NCBI RefSeq assembly: GCF_000764495.1
Contig: NZ_JRLB01000082.1
Span: 1 to 52,675, forward strand
Reading direction: 5' to 3'
DNA from: Nitrincola sp. A-D6
Lineage (GTDB): Bacteria; Pseudomonadota; Gammaproteobacteria; Pseudomonadales; Balneatricaceae
Length of the DNA stretch: 52,675 nucleotides
The position numbers and the translations under genes are program-made. The notes below the pieces were generated by a model, which saw only the letters and a list, made by a program, of their open reading frames with translations, was not told the DNA's origin and made no database searches. Every line of letters begins with the position of its first letter. The stretch's first letter is position 1. This document shows positions 30,217-40,523 of the stretch, piece after piece.

Positions 30217-31012
30217 GTTTGTATTTCTACAGCTTCAAAGGCATTTTATACCGTGAATTCTTACGCTTTATTCAGCAGCGCTCGCGCTTTTTTAGCTCAC
30301 TCGTTCGCCCGCTACTCTGGCTGGTGGTATTTGCTGCAGGATTCAGAGCCGCACTCGGTCTGTCGATAACGCCACCCTATGCAACCTATATTACCTATGA
30401 AACCTACATCATTCCGGGTCTGGCTTGCATGATTTTGCTGTTTAATGGCATGCAAAGTGCGTTATCAATGGTCTACGACCGCGAAATGGGGAGTATGCGC
30501 GTGTTGCTGATGAGTCCTCTGCCCCGTGCCTGGTTATTATTCAGCAAGCTATTGGCTATAGCGATTATTTCCTTAATTCAAGTCTATGCCTTTTATGCCA
30601 TCGCTATATTGCTCGATATCCGCTTACCGACCCAGGATTACTCTATGCATTACCCGCACTGTTACTGACAGCCCTGGAGTTAGGTGCTATCGGTCTATTC
30701 CTGTCATCGAAAATACGTCAGCTGGAAAATTTCGCGGGAGTCATGAATTTTGTGATTTTCCCCATGTTTTTTATGTCATCGGCACTGTACCCTCTATGGC
30801 GAATGCGCGAAAGCAGTGAATGGCTTTACTGGGTCTGTAGCCTCAACCCGTTTACCTATGCGGTCGAGTTGGTCAGATTTGCCCTGTATCAACAGCTCAA
30901 TACCCAGGCGCTGGTGATTACTCTGCTGACCACTGGCGGCTTTGGATTGCTGGCCATTTGGGGATTTAAACCTGAAAAAGTCATTACATCGACATCCTCT
31001 TCCCAGCCTTAA
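30210..31012 (+). CDS. pedC: ABC-2 type permease, PedC-like, frameshifted
   Basis: About 267 residues restored, with six membrane helices typical of ABC-2 exporters (REFLRFIQQRSRFFSSLVRP, MQSALSMVYDREMGSMR, MNFVIFPMFFMSSALYPLW). It matches the permease of PQQ alcohol utilisation clusters (PedC). A C run at 30631-30633 has lost a base; adding one C gives LPTPGLLYALPALLLTALELG and restores a single frame. It couples to the ATPase upstream. Export of a compound or electron-transfer component is likely but the substrate is not known. Confidence 0.88.
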
Positions 31013-31053
31013 AAGCAGCAGGTTAGGCTTGCTACATAAGAACAAACTAAACT

Positions 31054-31070
31054 TACTACTTCAGTACTTG
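31054..31070. promoter_or_regulatory. 17-bp dyad motif upstream of CxxCW gene
   Basis: TACTACTTCAGTACTTG, 89 bp before the CxxCW protein start, suggests a separate promoter for that gene. Confidence 0.6.
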
Positions 31071-31158
31071 GTTTTTAGCCACATGGTCTAATTCAGGTCT
31101 TAATACTTAAGCGGTGTAATGTCTTTAATAATAAAAACAGATGAAGCAGGTGAAATGA

Positions 31159-31725
31159 GTGAAACGGGTGAAAACTCTTTTTTTACTAGCTATGTTAACT
31201 TTAGTGCTTTCAGTGCAGGCGGATGAGTTACCCCATTTTTCAGAAGATGGCTACAGAATAAGCTATTACCGAAGTGCCACACCAGATCAGGTAGACGGTG
31301 GCCGTTTAATTACAACCGCTGCATTACTGAGTAAACTGCAGGCTAATCACGAAATAATTCTGATCGATGTCCAGCCTGTAACCTGGCGAAATGGGATATT
31401 TATTTCAAACCCGCCACGTCGGACATTACCCAACAGTGTCTGGCTGCCTAATGTTGGCTGGGGCGAAGCCGAAGAGCACTGGCTGAGATATTTTTCAGAG
31501 CATTTACAAGCATTAACCGGAAGGGATAAAAGCAAGGCGATTGCTATTTTTTGTACCGCAGATTGCTGGATGTCATGGAATGCTGTGCGCCGTGCGTCGC
31601 AATGGGGTTATACTCAACTCTATTGGTACGCTGATGGTAGTGATGGATGGCATGAAGCCGGCTTGCCGCTGGTTGAGATAGCGCCTGAACCCCTTGGGGT
31701 CGAAGCTTTACTCTACACAGAATAA
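31159..31725 (+). CDS. PQQ-dependent catabolism-associated CxxCW-motif protein (rhodanese-like)
   Basis: 188 residues with a signal peptide (about 1-21, VQADE). A rhodanese-like fold follows, with the hallmark CTADCW in place of the rhodanese active loop (about 132-137) and SWNAVRRASQWGY after it. The two Cys suggest a redox or sulfur-handling role in the periplasm. The start is GTG at 31159, with AGGTGA upstream; an overlapping ATG at 31155 is out of frame. The family occurs only in PQQ alcohol clusters. Confidence 0.85.
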   Translation: MKRVKTLFLLAMLTLVLSVQADELPHFSEDGYRISYYRSATPDQVDGGRLITTAALLSKLQANHEIILIDVQPVTWRNGIFISNPPRRTLPNSVWLPNVGWGEAEEHWLRYFSEHLQALTGRDKSKAIAIFCTADCWMSWNAVRRASQWGYTQLYWYADGSDGWHEAGLPLVEIAPEPLGVEALLYTE

Positions 31726-31733
31726 CAATAAAC

Positions 31734-31750
31734 AAGGGTACTCTACCCTT
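31734..31750 (+). promoter_or_regulatory. Small hairpin before the response-regulator gene
   Basis: AAGGGTA-CTC-TACCCTT is a perfect 7-bp stem between the CxxCW gene and the regulator. It lacks a T run, so it may affect translation or mRNA stability instead of termination. Confidence 0.35.
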
Positions 31751-31770
31751 AAAGCTGAGTGAGAATAACC

Positions 31771-32445
31771 GTGTATAAGATACTTGTAGCCGACGATCAT
31801 CCCCTTTTTCGAGAGGCCATACAAAGCGTGATAGCCTCAGCTTACCCAGATGCAGATATTCTTGAGACCGAGAGTCTTGATGAAGCACTGATCATGGCGC
31901 AGGCTGATGACGATTTAGATTTGGTTTTATTAGATTTGAATATGCCGGGCATGAATGGCTTAAACGGCCTGATCTCCATACGTAATGAGTTCCCGACTAT
32001 CCCTGTTGTCATCGTATCCGCTGAAGATGACAAACAAATCGTATTGCAGGCGATCACCTGCGGAGCCGTTGGTTTTATCTCCAAATCATCACCCCGTGCG
32101 CAAATGACCGAAGCCCTGGAACAAATATTAAAAGGAAATGTCTATCTTCCGCCCGATATTATTCGGCAGACCCAAGATCCGAATATGCAGCGTCACCGGA
32201 AAAGCAGCAATAACCCGGAAATTCCATCTGAACTCTTAATGTCGCTTACCCGACGTCAGTTATTAGTATTGGAACGCATGGTCACTGGTGAGTCGAATAA
32301 GCAAATTGCTTACCAGTTAAATATTGCCGAAACCACTGTAAAAGCGCATGTTTCTGCTATTTTATCTAAACTGGGTGTGCACAACCGCGTGCAAGCTATT
32401 TTAGCCGCAAGCGACATAAATTTTTCTAACTATTTACGTCGATAG
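31771..32445 (+). CDS. NarL/LuxR-family response regulator (AgmR/ErbR-like)
   Basis: 224 residues. Receiver domain: acidic pair in VADDHPLF, phospho-acceptor Asp in LLDLNMPG (about 55), conserved Lys in SKSSP. The C-terminal LuxR HTH (about 155-215) reads [22 protein letters not shown]...[16 protein letters not shown]. In exa/ped clusters regulators of this class (AgmR/ErbR/PedR1) switch on quinoprotein dehydrogenase genes. GTG at 31771 gives the family start [12 protein letters not shown] at 31759 is an alternative. It is a candidate for binding the island's 17-bp dyads. The NahK-like kinase is convergent next to it. Confidence 0.85.
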   Translation: MYKILVADDHPLFREAIQSVIASAYPDADILETESLDEALIMAQADDDLDLVLLDLNMPGMNGLNGLISIRNEFPTIPVVIVSAEDDKQIVLQAITCGAVGFISKSSPRAQMTEALEQILKGNVYLPPDIIRQTQDPNMQRHRKSSNNPEIPSELLMSLTRRQLLVLERMVTGESNKQIAYQLNIAETTVKAHVSAILSKLGVHNRVQAILAASDINFSNYLRR

Positions 32446-32476
32446 GAAACGAAAGATATCACTGGATAGATAATGT

Positions 32477-35071
32477 TCAATCGCCTGCTTTTAATAAATG
32501 CGACAAGGTGGCTTTCAGTTTTAGCGGCTTAACAGGCTTATTAATCAAAGCATAACCCGCTTCACGCATCTGTTGCTTTAATTCATTGCTATAATTTGCG
32601 GTTATCATCAACACAGGAATCGCTCTAGTACGGCAGGCCAATATTTCTTTAACGACATCTGTACCGACCACATCATCATCCAGATGATAGTCAGCTATCA
32701 AGAGATCTACCTCCGTACTACCGATGCTGATAATTTCCTGTAAATCACTAAGCCCTGTGGCTGTAATCACTGAACAACCCCAGCCTTCAAGCAATACGCG
32801 CATCCCATTGCATATTGATGGATCATTATCCACCATCCATATCTTTGCACCAGCCAGGTAACGATCAAAGCCTTGTTCTTCATGGATAGGCAATAGACTA
32901 TGTGGTGCTAATTCACCCAGAGGAACCTCAACAGAAAAAACCGAACCCTTGTCATACTGAGAACGCACATGAATGGGATGTGACAAGATGCGGGCAATCT
33001 TATCCACTATAGCCAACCCCAGGCCCAGCCCTTTATCCTGACGATTTTTGTTGGGTGTCAGGCGTTTGAACTCGAGAAAAATTTCATCCAGCTTATCTGA
33101 GGGAACCCCACAACCCGTATCGTAAACCTGGATTAAGACTGACTGACTTTGACGACGGCAGCCCAACAGAATTTTACCACCAGTGGGCGTATAGCGTACT
33201 GCATTGGTCAGCAGGTTTCTCAGAATACGCGCCAGCAAGGTTGCATCTGAAGACACAATTACCTCGCTCGATTGATAGCTAAAGCCGATATTTTCGGCTT
33301 CAGCAATCTGTTTATATTCAACCGCCAAATTATCTAGCAACTCTTTAAGTCGAAACGATGCAACATCGGCTTTAATGACTCCAGCATCAAGTTTAGAGAT
33401 ATCAACCAGGGTACCCAACAGACTTTCCACATCCTCCAGCGAATTGCTGATCGACTTAATCAATGAAAAAATCTGTTCTGGAATTTTTTGTTCCAGCAAT
33501 GCGCCGGTAAAAAGTCGTGCCGCATTCAAGGGCTGGAGTAAATCATGGCTGACAGCAGCAAGAAATTTGGTTTTGGACAGGTTGGCTTGTTCGGCTTCTT
33601 GCTTTGCTTCAATCAAACGATATTCGATGGTTTTTCGCTCATTGATCTCAGTACGCAGCTTCTGGTTTAGCCCGGTCAACTCTGATGTTCGATCACGCAC
33701 CCGTTGTTCAAGATTAATGTAAGCTTGTTGCAGGGCTTCCGAGGTGCGTTTACGTTCCGTTATATCCCGAATCAGAACGAAAAAACCAACGGCATCGCCT
33801 TCCAGATCAAGATTCGGCACGTACGACTTGAGCATATACCGGTTTTCACCTGCCGCATTTTGTTCTTCGATTTCAAAGTTAACGCTTTCACCTTTCAAAG
33901 CCCGTTCAACATAGGGCAGCAGCTTGGTAAATGAAGCTTCACCATGAGCGCGACTGATATTCTCACCAATCAATGAACCGCGGGGCCAGCCATAAAAGTC
34001 ATCGTACACCTGGTTAGTAAAGCGGTAGCACATATCCGCACCCAAATAGGCAATTAGCGCGGGTACGTGGTCAGTGATAAGGCGTATCCAGCGTTCACTT
34101 TCACGCAAGTTTTCAGCGTAGCGGTAGTGCTCGGTAATATCCGTATAGGTGTTAACATAGTCACCAGATTGCATGGGATGTGTTTTAATCTCAATAACCC
34201 GGCCATCGAGCAAGCGCTGCTCTAATTCGAGTAGCGGTTTGACCTCATCCTTAGTCTGTCTGGGTGATAAAAACACAACTTCAGATTGCGCCATCAGTGC
34301 CTCAAAATCAGCTGATGACAACACCTGCTGCGGACTTAAAGTGGTTAACTCAAGAAAACGACGGTTCCAAATTTCCAACTGCCCCTCGGCATTGACCAAA
34401 CTCACGCCCTGGGACAGGTTATCAACGGTGCTTTGTAAGAGATGGGACTTTTGTGCCAGCGCTTTCTCCCGCTGAACCGCCTCACTGGCTTTTAAATCAG
34501 TAATATCCGTATACAACACCACTAAACCGCCATCACCCGTTTGACGTTCGGATATCTGTACCCAACGCCCGTTACTGAGGTGCAAAATCTTGGCGGCATC
34601 AGCCTCTTCGGAATAAACCTCAGAGACCAGTCCTCTTTCACGGGTTAAACGGCGTATATCATGAATGCTGACTCCGCGGGTAATACTGACCCCAACCTCA
34701 CGCCAATACTCACTGAAACGGCTATTATAAAGAAGAACCCTGCGCTCATTATCAAACAAAACAAAAGCATCAGAGATACTTTCAATTGCATCAATAAGAC
34801 GCTGATGAGCGGTTGCAGCTTCCTGATTTGCTTCTTTAAGCGCACGGTTGCTGGCTTTTAACTCGGCCATGGTGACAGAGAGTGCTTCGGTTCTATCTCT
34901 CACCTGCTCTGCGAGTACGGCAGAGTGCTCAAAGGCCGCATAAGGTGCTGCACTCATTGAACTCCCAGCTTCGACACGTTCAATCAGGGCCTGGTTGATC
35001 CGCCTTAACTTTTCATTTTCGTATTTAAGCTCGGCAATAACTTCATCAGAGGAGGGTCGTGACTGGTTCAT
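32477..35071 (-). CDS. Hybrid sensor histidine kinase with PAS domains (NahK/ErcS'-like)
   Basis: 864-residue soluble hybrid kinase with no membrane helix. A coiled coil (about 15-95) is followed by three PAS domains (about 95-205, 215-320, 335-445), a second coiled coil, HisKA with phospho-His in SHDLLQPLNAARLF, HATPase (NLLTNAVRYTPTGGK, GLGLGLAIVDKIA) and a C-terminal receiver with Asp in LLIADYHLDDD. This is the layout of Pseudomonas NahK (PA1976, ErcS'), and its upstream partner here is a FIST protein like NosP. Its start overlaps the FIST stop (TGATG). It may integrate nitric oxide sensing with alcohol metabolism; the phosphotransfer target is not visible. Confidence 0.88.
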   Translation of the reverse strand: MNQSRPSSDEVIAELKYENEKLRRINQALIERVEAGSSMSAAPYAAFEHSAVLAEQVRDRTEALSVTMAELKASNRALKEANQEAATAHQRLIDAIESISDAFVLFDNERRVLLYNSRFSEYWREVGVSITRGVSIHDIRRLTRERGLVSEVYSEEADAAKILHLSNGRWVQISERQTGDGGLVVLYTDITDLKASEAVQREKALAQKSHLLQSTVDNLSQGVSLVNAEGQLEIWNRRFLELTTLSPQQVLSSADFEALMAQSEVVFLSPRQTKDEVKPLLELEQRLLDGRVIEIKTHPMQSGDYVNTYTDITEHYRYAENLRESERWIRLITDHVPALIAYLGADMCYRFTNQVYDDFYGWPRGSLIGENISRAHGEASFTKLLPYVERALKGESVNFEIEEQNAAGENRYMLKSYVPNLDLEGDAVGFFVLIRDITERKRTSEALQQAYINLEQRVRDRTSELTGLNQKLRTEINERKTIEYRLIEAKQEAEQANLSKTKFLAAVSHDLLQPLNAARLFTGALLEQKIPEQIFSLIKSISNSLEDVESLLGTLVDISKLDAGVIKADVASFRLKELLDNLAVEYKQIAEAENIGFSYQSSEVIVSSDATLLARILRNLLTNAVRYTPTGGKILLGCRRQSQSVLIQVYDTGCGVPSDKLDEIFLEFKRLTPNKNRQDKGLGLGLAIVDKIARILSHPIHVRSQYDKGSVFSVEVPLGELAPHSLLPIHEEQGFDRYLAGAKIWMVDNDPSICNGMRVLLEGWGCSVITATGLSDLQEIISIGSTEVDLLIADYHLDDDVVGTDVVKEILACRTRAIPVLMITANYSNELKQQMREAGYALINKPVKPLKLKATLSHLLKAGD

Positions 35072-36220
35072 CAGCGCAAACCGCCAATCACCACACCGGT
35101 AAAGGTTTGATTAATATGCACACCATCAAAATGCTCGCCATAGGTGTTAAAGCCAACCACGCGGTGTTTAACGAAAAAATCCGAGGCTTCCTGTAAAGCA
35201 CCCAGATGTTCGGTTTCTAATCGACGTAAGAAACAATCACACCCCAGGGTGATAATTGGTGTGCCTATTCTCGATTCGATTTCAGCAAAACGTCTTTCAA
35301 GATCCGGCAAAATCGGTTGTGGCTCCATGGCGGTTAGCACGATTCCATTACCGACAGCGCAATAGAAGGTCAAACTCATGTCAGGGTTGACCCGCTGAAT
35401 GGAGCGGACGTAAAACTCATTGCCAATTCTTACCGCCAAAGGATGCAGTGCAAACACTTTGGGGTTTAAATCCTCTGGCGCAATACCCACGAGGGCGGCG
35501 TACTCTAAGGCAGCCGGTGCGGCATTAAACTCCATGACTGCACGAGAAGACGGTTCAGCCGCTGTAACCACTAATTTCTTATCCAGACTACGCATATGAT
35601 GCGTTGTAAAAACCTCAAAATCCAAAGGTGTATTAATTAAGATAAGCACGGCTGCTTCATTATGAAACTGACCATCATAAAAAATATGGGTATTAGCTAG
35701 CTGAATATCATCACCCGCTGATCCGCCAAAGTGAGGAATGTTTCCCAGGCTGAATCCAACGCCACCAGCACCATTTCTTCTTGACTTGACAGGCCATCCA
35801 GCAGCGTCATGGCGAAGGTGTGTCCTTTGCTTGGTGCAACCTGCTTGTGCCGTCCCTGCAAAAAAAGTTTATCGACCAGGGATTGCGCCTGCTGCAGTCC
35901 AAAGCCATCAAGCTCTGCAACCAGACCCACTTCTATTGCAAAAAAATGCTTGTCAAAGCCAACGGCACTAATGGAACCGCGCTCATAACCTGTCGATGTA
36001 AGCTCGCCTGCTGTCGTGCACCCGGCCAGTTTGATATCCGGGAAAGCACTGGCCATGGCATGAGCAAGCGCTTCCAGATCATATTCAGCAGAACAGAAAA
36101 AAAGTACGAATCCCAAGTCAGGATGCAATAACTGATTGGACAATTCTAACGCAGCCGCTTCAGTATCTGCCAAATTAGTCTTGGCAGTCTCAATCGGCTT
36201 TAAACGAAAGGTGCATTCAC
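35071..36220 (-). CDS. FIST-domain sensory protein (NosP-like), frameshifted
   Basis: About 380 residues restored. FIST_N (LGFVLFFCSAEYDLEALAHA, LAGCTTAGELTSTGYERG) and FIST_C (FYVRSIQRVNPDMSLTFYC, HRVVGFNTYGEHFDGVHINQT) are both present. FIST proteins are small-ligand sensors; NosP of Pseudomonas is a haem-based nitric oxide sensor encoded beside its kinase NahK, the same arrangement as here. A lost base at 35748-35749 (CCC read as CC) separates the halves; repair gives LGNIPHFGGSAGDDIQL. The 5' end is uncertain. The frame is open from about 36216, and a GTG at 36220 gives a plausible start only if one more base is added near 36205. Haem binding is inferred. Confidence 0.82.
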
Positions 36221-36327
36221 TTTAAAAACCTATACTCATCAATTGAGCCTGACTCCGTTATATATGTATCTCAGTGTAATCCACTCAGCACATCATTAAG
36301 CTTAGAAAGAGTCGGGTACAAGCGATA

Positions 36328-36344
36328 CTATACTTCAGACCTAT
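36328..36344. promoter_or_regulatory. Weaker copy of the 17-bp dyad upstream of the FIST-kinase operon
   Basis: CTATACTTCAGACCTAT shares the TACTTCAG core with the site at 31054 and lies about 108 bp before the FIST gene. Both outer half-sites are imperfect. Confidence 0.35.
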
Positions 36345-36452
36345 AAATACAAACTTTAGTCGATATTTTAACAGCAACAAACGGTCACAATTCAATGGCT
36401 ATGTTGTGTAATACGCAAGCGTTCCAACCTATCGACCTGCTTATGCTACAGT

Positions 36453-38347
36453 CTATCCCAAAGACAGGGTTATAAAACGCAAATAGAATTGTAGCTCCTG
36501 CTCTAACACGCTTTGTTGATTTTCAGCCAACCTGAAGCCATGTGCCTCATTATTAAAATAAGTCACTTGCACAGCGGTGCCCTGTTTCCTTAAAACCTTA
36601 ACCATACGTTGCGTTTGTTCCGGCAGAACCACTGTGTCTTTAAGCCCTTGGAAAAAAATCACGCCAGCCGAAACAGCTTCAGCCTGGTGCACGGGTGAAC
36701 GCTTTGGGTTGCGCAATGCACTCTCATCTCCAACCAGCCAGCTCAAGTAATGCGACTCAAATTTATGGGTCTGTGCATTCAGCGGCACCAGATCACTTAC
36801 ACCATAAAGACTGGCGCCAGCCTTAAAACGCGCGGAATGTATCAGCGCCATCAGGGTAGTGTAGCCTCCAGCACTTTGTCCGCGGATAAACAAAGCTTCA
36901 GGGTGTGCCAGACCCTCGGCCACGAGTTGATCCACCAAATACTCAACGTCTTCTACCTCAGCCACCCCCAGCGCCCGGCTAAGGCACAACGAAATGCTCT
37001 CCCATAACCACAGGAACCCCGATAATTAATATCGGCACGGCAAAACCAGCTGATGTCCAGTATTGGACACGGGGATTTAGCACGGGATAGGTTGCTGAAG
37101 TCGGGCCACCGTGGGTGAGCAGAATTAAGGGCGGTGGCGTCTGCTCATGAGTCAGTTGCTTTTGTGGCGGATAGTAAAAACTTTGCACATCATACGTATT
37201 TGCCACTTTGATCCAATAAGACTGAGGCAGATTGACTGGGTAATCAGGCTTGCCTGCGCCAATGATGATCTGCCAACTCAACTCGGCAAGATCGAGCGCA
37301 ATGACACCCGGATAGCGATCTTCGGAGTCTGCCACCAGATACGCATGGGTGGCGCTTAAACTCAGACTGCTTAGGCGTGAAAAGGGCAAGGTGACCGACT
37401 GTTTAGCCTTGCTTTGCGCATCAAAACGCCAATAATGACTGTAGCCTTTGTCCTGTACCAGGGCATGCAAATGTCCCTGATTGTCCCATGCATAGGTGCT
37501 CAATCCCAGTGCCCAAGGGGCGGTTGTAAACTCGACGGGAAAGATCTCATCGAACAGGCGTACCGCTTCGATGTGTCTGTGTGCTGTTTGTACAAATACG
37601 TAAGGATTCCACCAGTTATCAGGATCACCCAGTGCGACTAAATCATCTTCAGGTGAAAAATGCGGTTGCAACCAGCTGGCATTATTGGCCAACTGCGTCT
37701 GAGTAGACAGATCCAGTGTTCCATCATGATGCAATTGAATAGAGACCAGCTGCGTCGATAACCAGGCTGATGCGGATGATTCCACTCAATCCATACCAAG
37801 GTGTGGCCGTCAGAACTTAAACAAGGAGAGGCATAAAAGTCAGCCCCCTGAATGAGATCCTCCACCGCTCCTGTGGCGCAATCAATCGTTACCAAGCTGT
37901 GTTGATTCTCTGCAGCACCCTCAACCTGGGATTCACACACGGCGATTAAGCGTTTCCGCGCTGAATCATAAATACAATCAGCAAAGCTGCGCCAAGGGGT
38001 TGAGGTTAAAGCGGCATGCAGAGAGCTGGAGGAAAGGGAAGTATCGATTGCAACACCCTTTTCACGGGGATAAGGCTGATCCAGATTTGTTGGTCTGTGG
38101 CATTCACCCAGGCAAAGGCATCGTCCAACAGCACCCAGGCCACACCCCCATACCCATTGACGCGACTGCCCACACTGCACTGTTCGGGTGTGATACCTGT
38201 CACGCTTCCCTGCTCACTTAAAAAGAGGCGGTTGCGACCAGTAGCCGGATTCGATTCGACCCAGGCCACACCAGAGGCAACAGCCGAGACAGAGTGGTAT
38301 TCTTTAAACCCCTGCACGACCCTGGCAGCTGAAGGCACGCGGCTCAT
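36453..38347 (-). CDS. pqqH: S9-family (prolyl oligopeptidase-like) peptidase of the pqq operon, frameshifted
   Basis: About 630 residues restored: an N-terminal beta-propeller and a C-terminal alpha/beta hydrolase domain. The catalytic triad is visible as Ser in GQSAGG, Asp in GLKDTVV and His in EAHGF, and the oxyanion segment reads LLTHGGPT...YRGSCGYGR. Four single-base losses break the frame, at 38066-38069 (C run on the coding strand), 37765-37766, 37034-37035 and 36965-36969. It follows pqqE by 3 bp, the position of P. aeruginosa PqqH. It may help process PqqA or peptide remnants; this is not established here. No PqqF-type metalloprotease is in the window. Confidence 0.85.
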
Positions 38348-38350
38348 CTC

Positions 38351-39478
38351 TTAGCCTTTAAAAAAGACACGCGAATTACGTTCATTGCGAAAGGTCATGG
38401 CGCTTGCTGACACATCAGCCTCGGCGGCAAGACGCGCTTCCAATATGAGTGAGTGATGTTCAGACTTACTGCACACAGGATCGGCATTGTGCATATCGCC
38501 CGTCAGCATAAAAGCCTGACAACGACAACCACCGAGATCATCATCCTGTTCATCGCAACTGCGACAAGGCTCTTTCATCCAGCCTTTGCCACGAAAATAG
38601 TTAAAGCCCTCAGAGTCATTCCAGATATAGGGCAGGCTATGATCCTTCACATTCGGGAAGGAAAGCGGCAGCATCCGCGCACTGTGGCAAGGCAACGCGG
38701 TACCATCCGGCGTGACAGTCAGGAAGAGTTCGCCCCAGCCGTTCATACATTTTTTCGGGCGCTGTTCATAATAATCCGGTGTTACAAAAATCAACTTGAT
38801 CGGATGCCCCTGCGCGGCCAAACGTTCACGGTATTCATTGGTGATACGTTCAGCGCGTTCCAGTTGGGCCTGAGTCGGCAACAAGGCCTCACGGTTTTCA
38901 TACGCCCAGCCATAATACTGGCAAGTAGCCAGCTCAACATAGTCGGCTTCCAGCTCAACACACAGCTCGATAATGCGGTCAATTTGATCGATGTTATGCC
39001 GGTGGGTAACGAAATTCAGCACCATCGGATAGCCTTGTGCTTTGACTTCGCGCGCCATTTTTAATTTCTGGGCAAAGGCTTTGGCAGAGCCAGACAGCAT
39101 CTGATTCACCGCTTCATCCGACGCCTGAAAACTTACTTGAATATGGTCTAATCCCGCCTCGTGAAAGCGTGCGATGCGTTGCGCATTCAAGCCAATACCC
39201 GAGGTAATTAAGTTGGTGTAATAACCCAGACGCCGTGCTTCCGCAATGAGAACTTCCAGGTCTTGACGCACCAAGGGCTCGCCACCGGAAAAACCCAATT
39301 GGGCAGCGCCCATTTTACGCGCCTGGGTGAAAACGTCGATCCATTGCTCGGTGGTTAACTCCTGCCCTGCCGCTGCAAAATCCAGAGGGTTGCTGCAATA
39401 GGGACATTGCAAAGGGCATTTGTAGGTTAACTCAGCTAACAACCAAAGCGGTTGTCGATGCTTGGCAGTCTCAGACAT
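38351..39478 (-). CDS. pqqE: PqqA peptide cyclase, radical SAM
   Basis: 375-residue radical SAM enzyme that links Glu and Tyr side chains of PqqA, the first step of PQQ synthesis. The SAM-cluster motif is CPLQCPYC (CxxxCxxC, about 21-28), followed by GFSGGEPL. The C-terminal SPASM region carries further cluster cysteines ([28 protein letters not shown]). It overlaps pqqD by 8 bp, matching its need for the PqqD chaperone. Intact. Confidence 0.97.
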   Translation of the reverse strand: MSETAKHRQPLWLLAELTYKCPLQCPYCSNPLDFAAAGQELTTEQWIDVFTQARKMGAAQLGFSGGEPLVRQDLEVLIAEARRLGYYTNLITSGIGLNAQRIARFHEAGLDHIQVSFQASDEAVNQMLSGSAKAFAQKLKMAREVKAQGYPMVLNFVTHRHNIDQIDRIIELCVELEADYVELATCQYYGWAYENREALLPTQAQLERAERITNEYRERLAAQGHPIKLIFVTPDYYEQRPKKCMNGWGELFLTVTPDGTALPCHSARMLPLSFPNVKDHSLPYIWNDSEGFNYFRGKGWMKEPCRSCDEQDDDLGGCRCQAFMLTGDMHNADPVCSKSEHHSLILEARLAAEADVSASAMTFRNERNSRVFFKG

Positions 39479-39737
39479 AGTCTATCCAGTTAAGTGTTTG
39501 TGCATGGGTGAAAAACTCGTTCACATCCTGCTCTAAATCTTCCGCGTCCGGGTATTTGGCGTTCAGCTCTGCCTGTATGTCGTCAACACTCTTTATGCCA
39601 TCGATACGGGTGAGTATTTCTGCTGCGCTGGCATTAAGTTGTACCATCCCTTCAGGGTAAAGCAACACCCAGGCCGCTTGCGCCTCTTCCCATTGCAAAC
39701 GAAACATACGATTAATCACGGGAATAGACCCTGGCAT
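39471..39737 (-). CDS. pqqD: PQQ biosynthesis peptide chaperone PqqD
   Basis: 88-residue winged-helix chaperone (RRE) that binds PqqA and presents it to PqqE. Typical segments are [33 protein letters not shown] and the helix [10 protein letters not shown]. Its ATG overlaps the pqqC stop by one base (TGATG), and its 3' end overlaps pqqE. Confidence 0.96.
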   Translation of the reverse strand: MPGSIPVINRMFRLQWEEAQAAWVLLYPEGMVQLNASAAEILTRIDGIKSVDDIQAELNAKYPDAEDLEQDVNEFFTHAQTLNWIDYV

Positions 39738-40490
39738 CAGAATAGTCCCCGATGATAAACAGCGGTATCCGTAACCGTGTGGTAAGGCGGCCGGTTTAAT
39801 TCATAAGCCATGCTCATCGCATCCAGCATTGTCCAAAGCACATCCAGTTTAAACTGTAAAATTTCCAGCATGCGGGTTTGCTGTGCAGCCGTTTGATAGT
39901 GATCCAGGGTAATTTTTAAGCCTTGCTCCACATCACGACGCGCCTCGGTCAAACGGTTTCGGAAATAGGTATAGCCTTCGGCATTGATCCAAGGATAATG
40001 CGTCGGCCAGGCATCCAGACGCGACTGGTGAATATGCGGCGCAAACAGCTCCGTTAAAGACGAACTGGCGGCCTCTTCCCAGGTGGCACGGCGGGCAAAA
40101 TTAACGTAGGCATCCACGGCAAAACGCACACCGGGCAATACATGCTCTTGTGAAAGAATTTCTTCACGTGATAAGCCACCGCCTCACCTAAGCGCAACCA
40201 TGCTTCAATACCACCTTCGGCACCTTCATAGCCATCGTGATCCAAAATTCGCTGAACCCAATGACGCCGCACATCACGATCAGGACAATTGGCCATAATC
40301 GCAGCATCTTTAATCGGAATGCTGATTTGATAGTAAAAACGATTGGCCACCCAGCACGAATCTGCTCTGGCGTCGCATGGCCTTCATACATGGCCTGGTG
40401 ATAGGGGTGATGTGTGTGGTAATAGGCGCCTTTGTCACGCAGGGCCTGTTCAAACTCGGTTCGACTTAAAGCGTTAACTATAGGGTTCAT
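39737..40490 (-). CDS. pqqC: Pyrroloquinoline-quinone synthase PqqC, frameshifted
   Basis: About 251 residues restored. The cofactorless oxidase performs the last ring-closing, eight-electron oxidation of PQQ synthesis. The family core is clear: [61 protein letters not shown] and the helical C-terminus [17 protein letters not shown]. Two base losses split it: near 40350-40353, where one base restores [12 protein letters not shown], and at 40176-40177, where one G restores [23 protein letters not shown]. The ATG at 40490 follows AGGTGG. Confidence 0.93.
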
Positions 40491-40523
40491 CAAGGTCGCC
40501 ACCTAATCATGTTGTATTCTGAT

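Noticed and set aside
38453..39064. 203-codon frame antisense to pqqE
   Set aside because: Shadow of the intact pqqE; no recognisable features.
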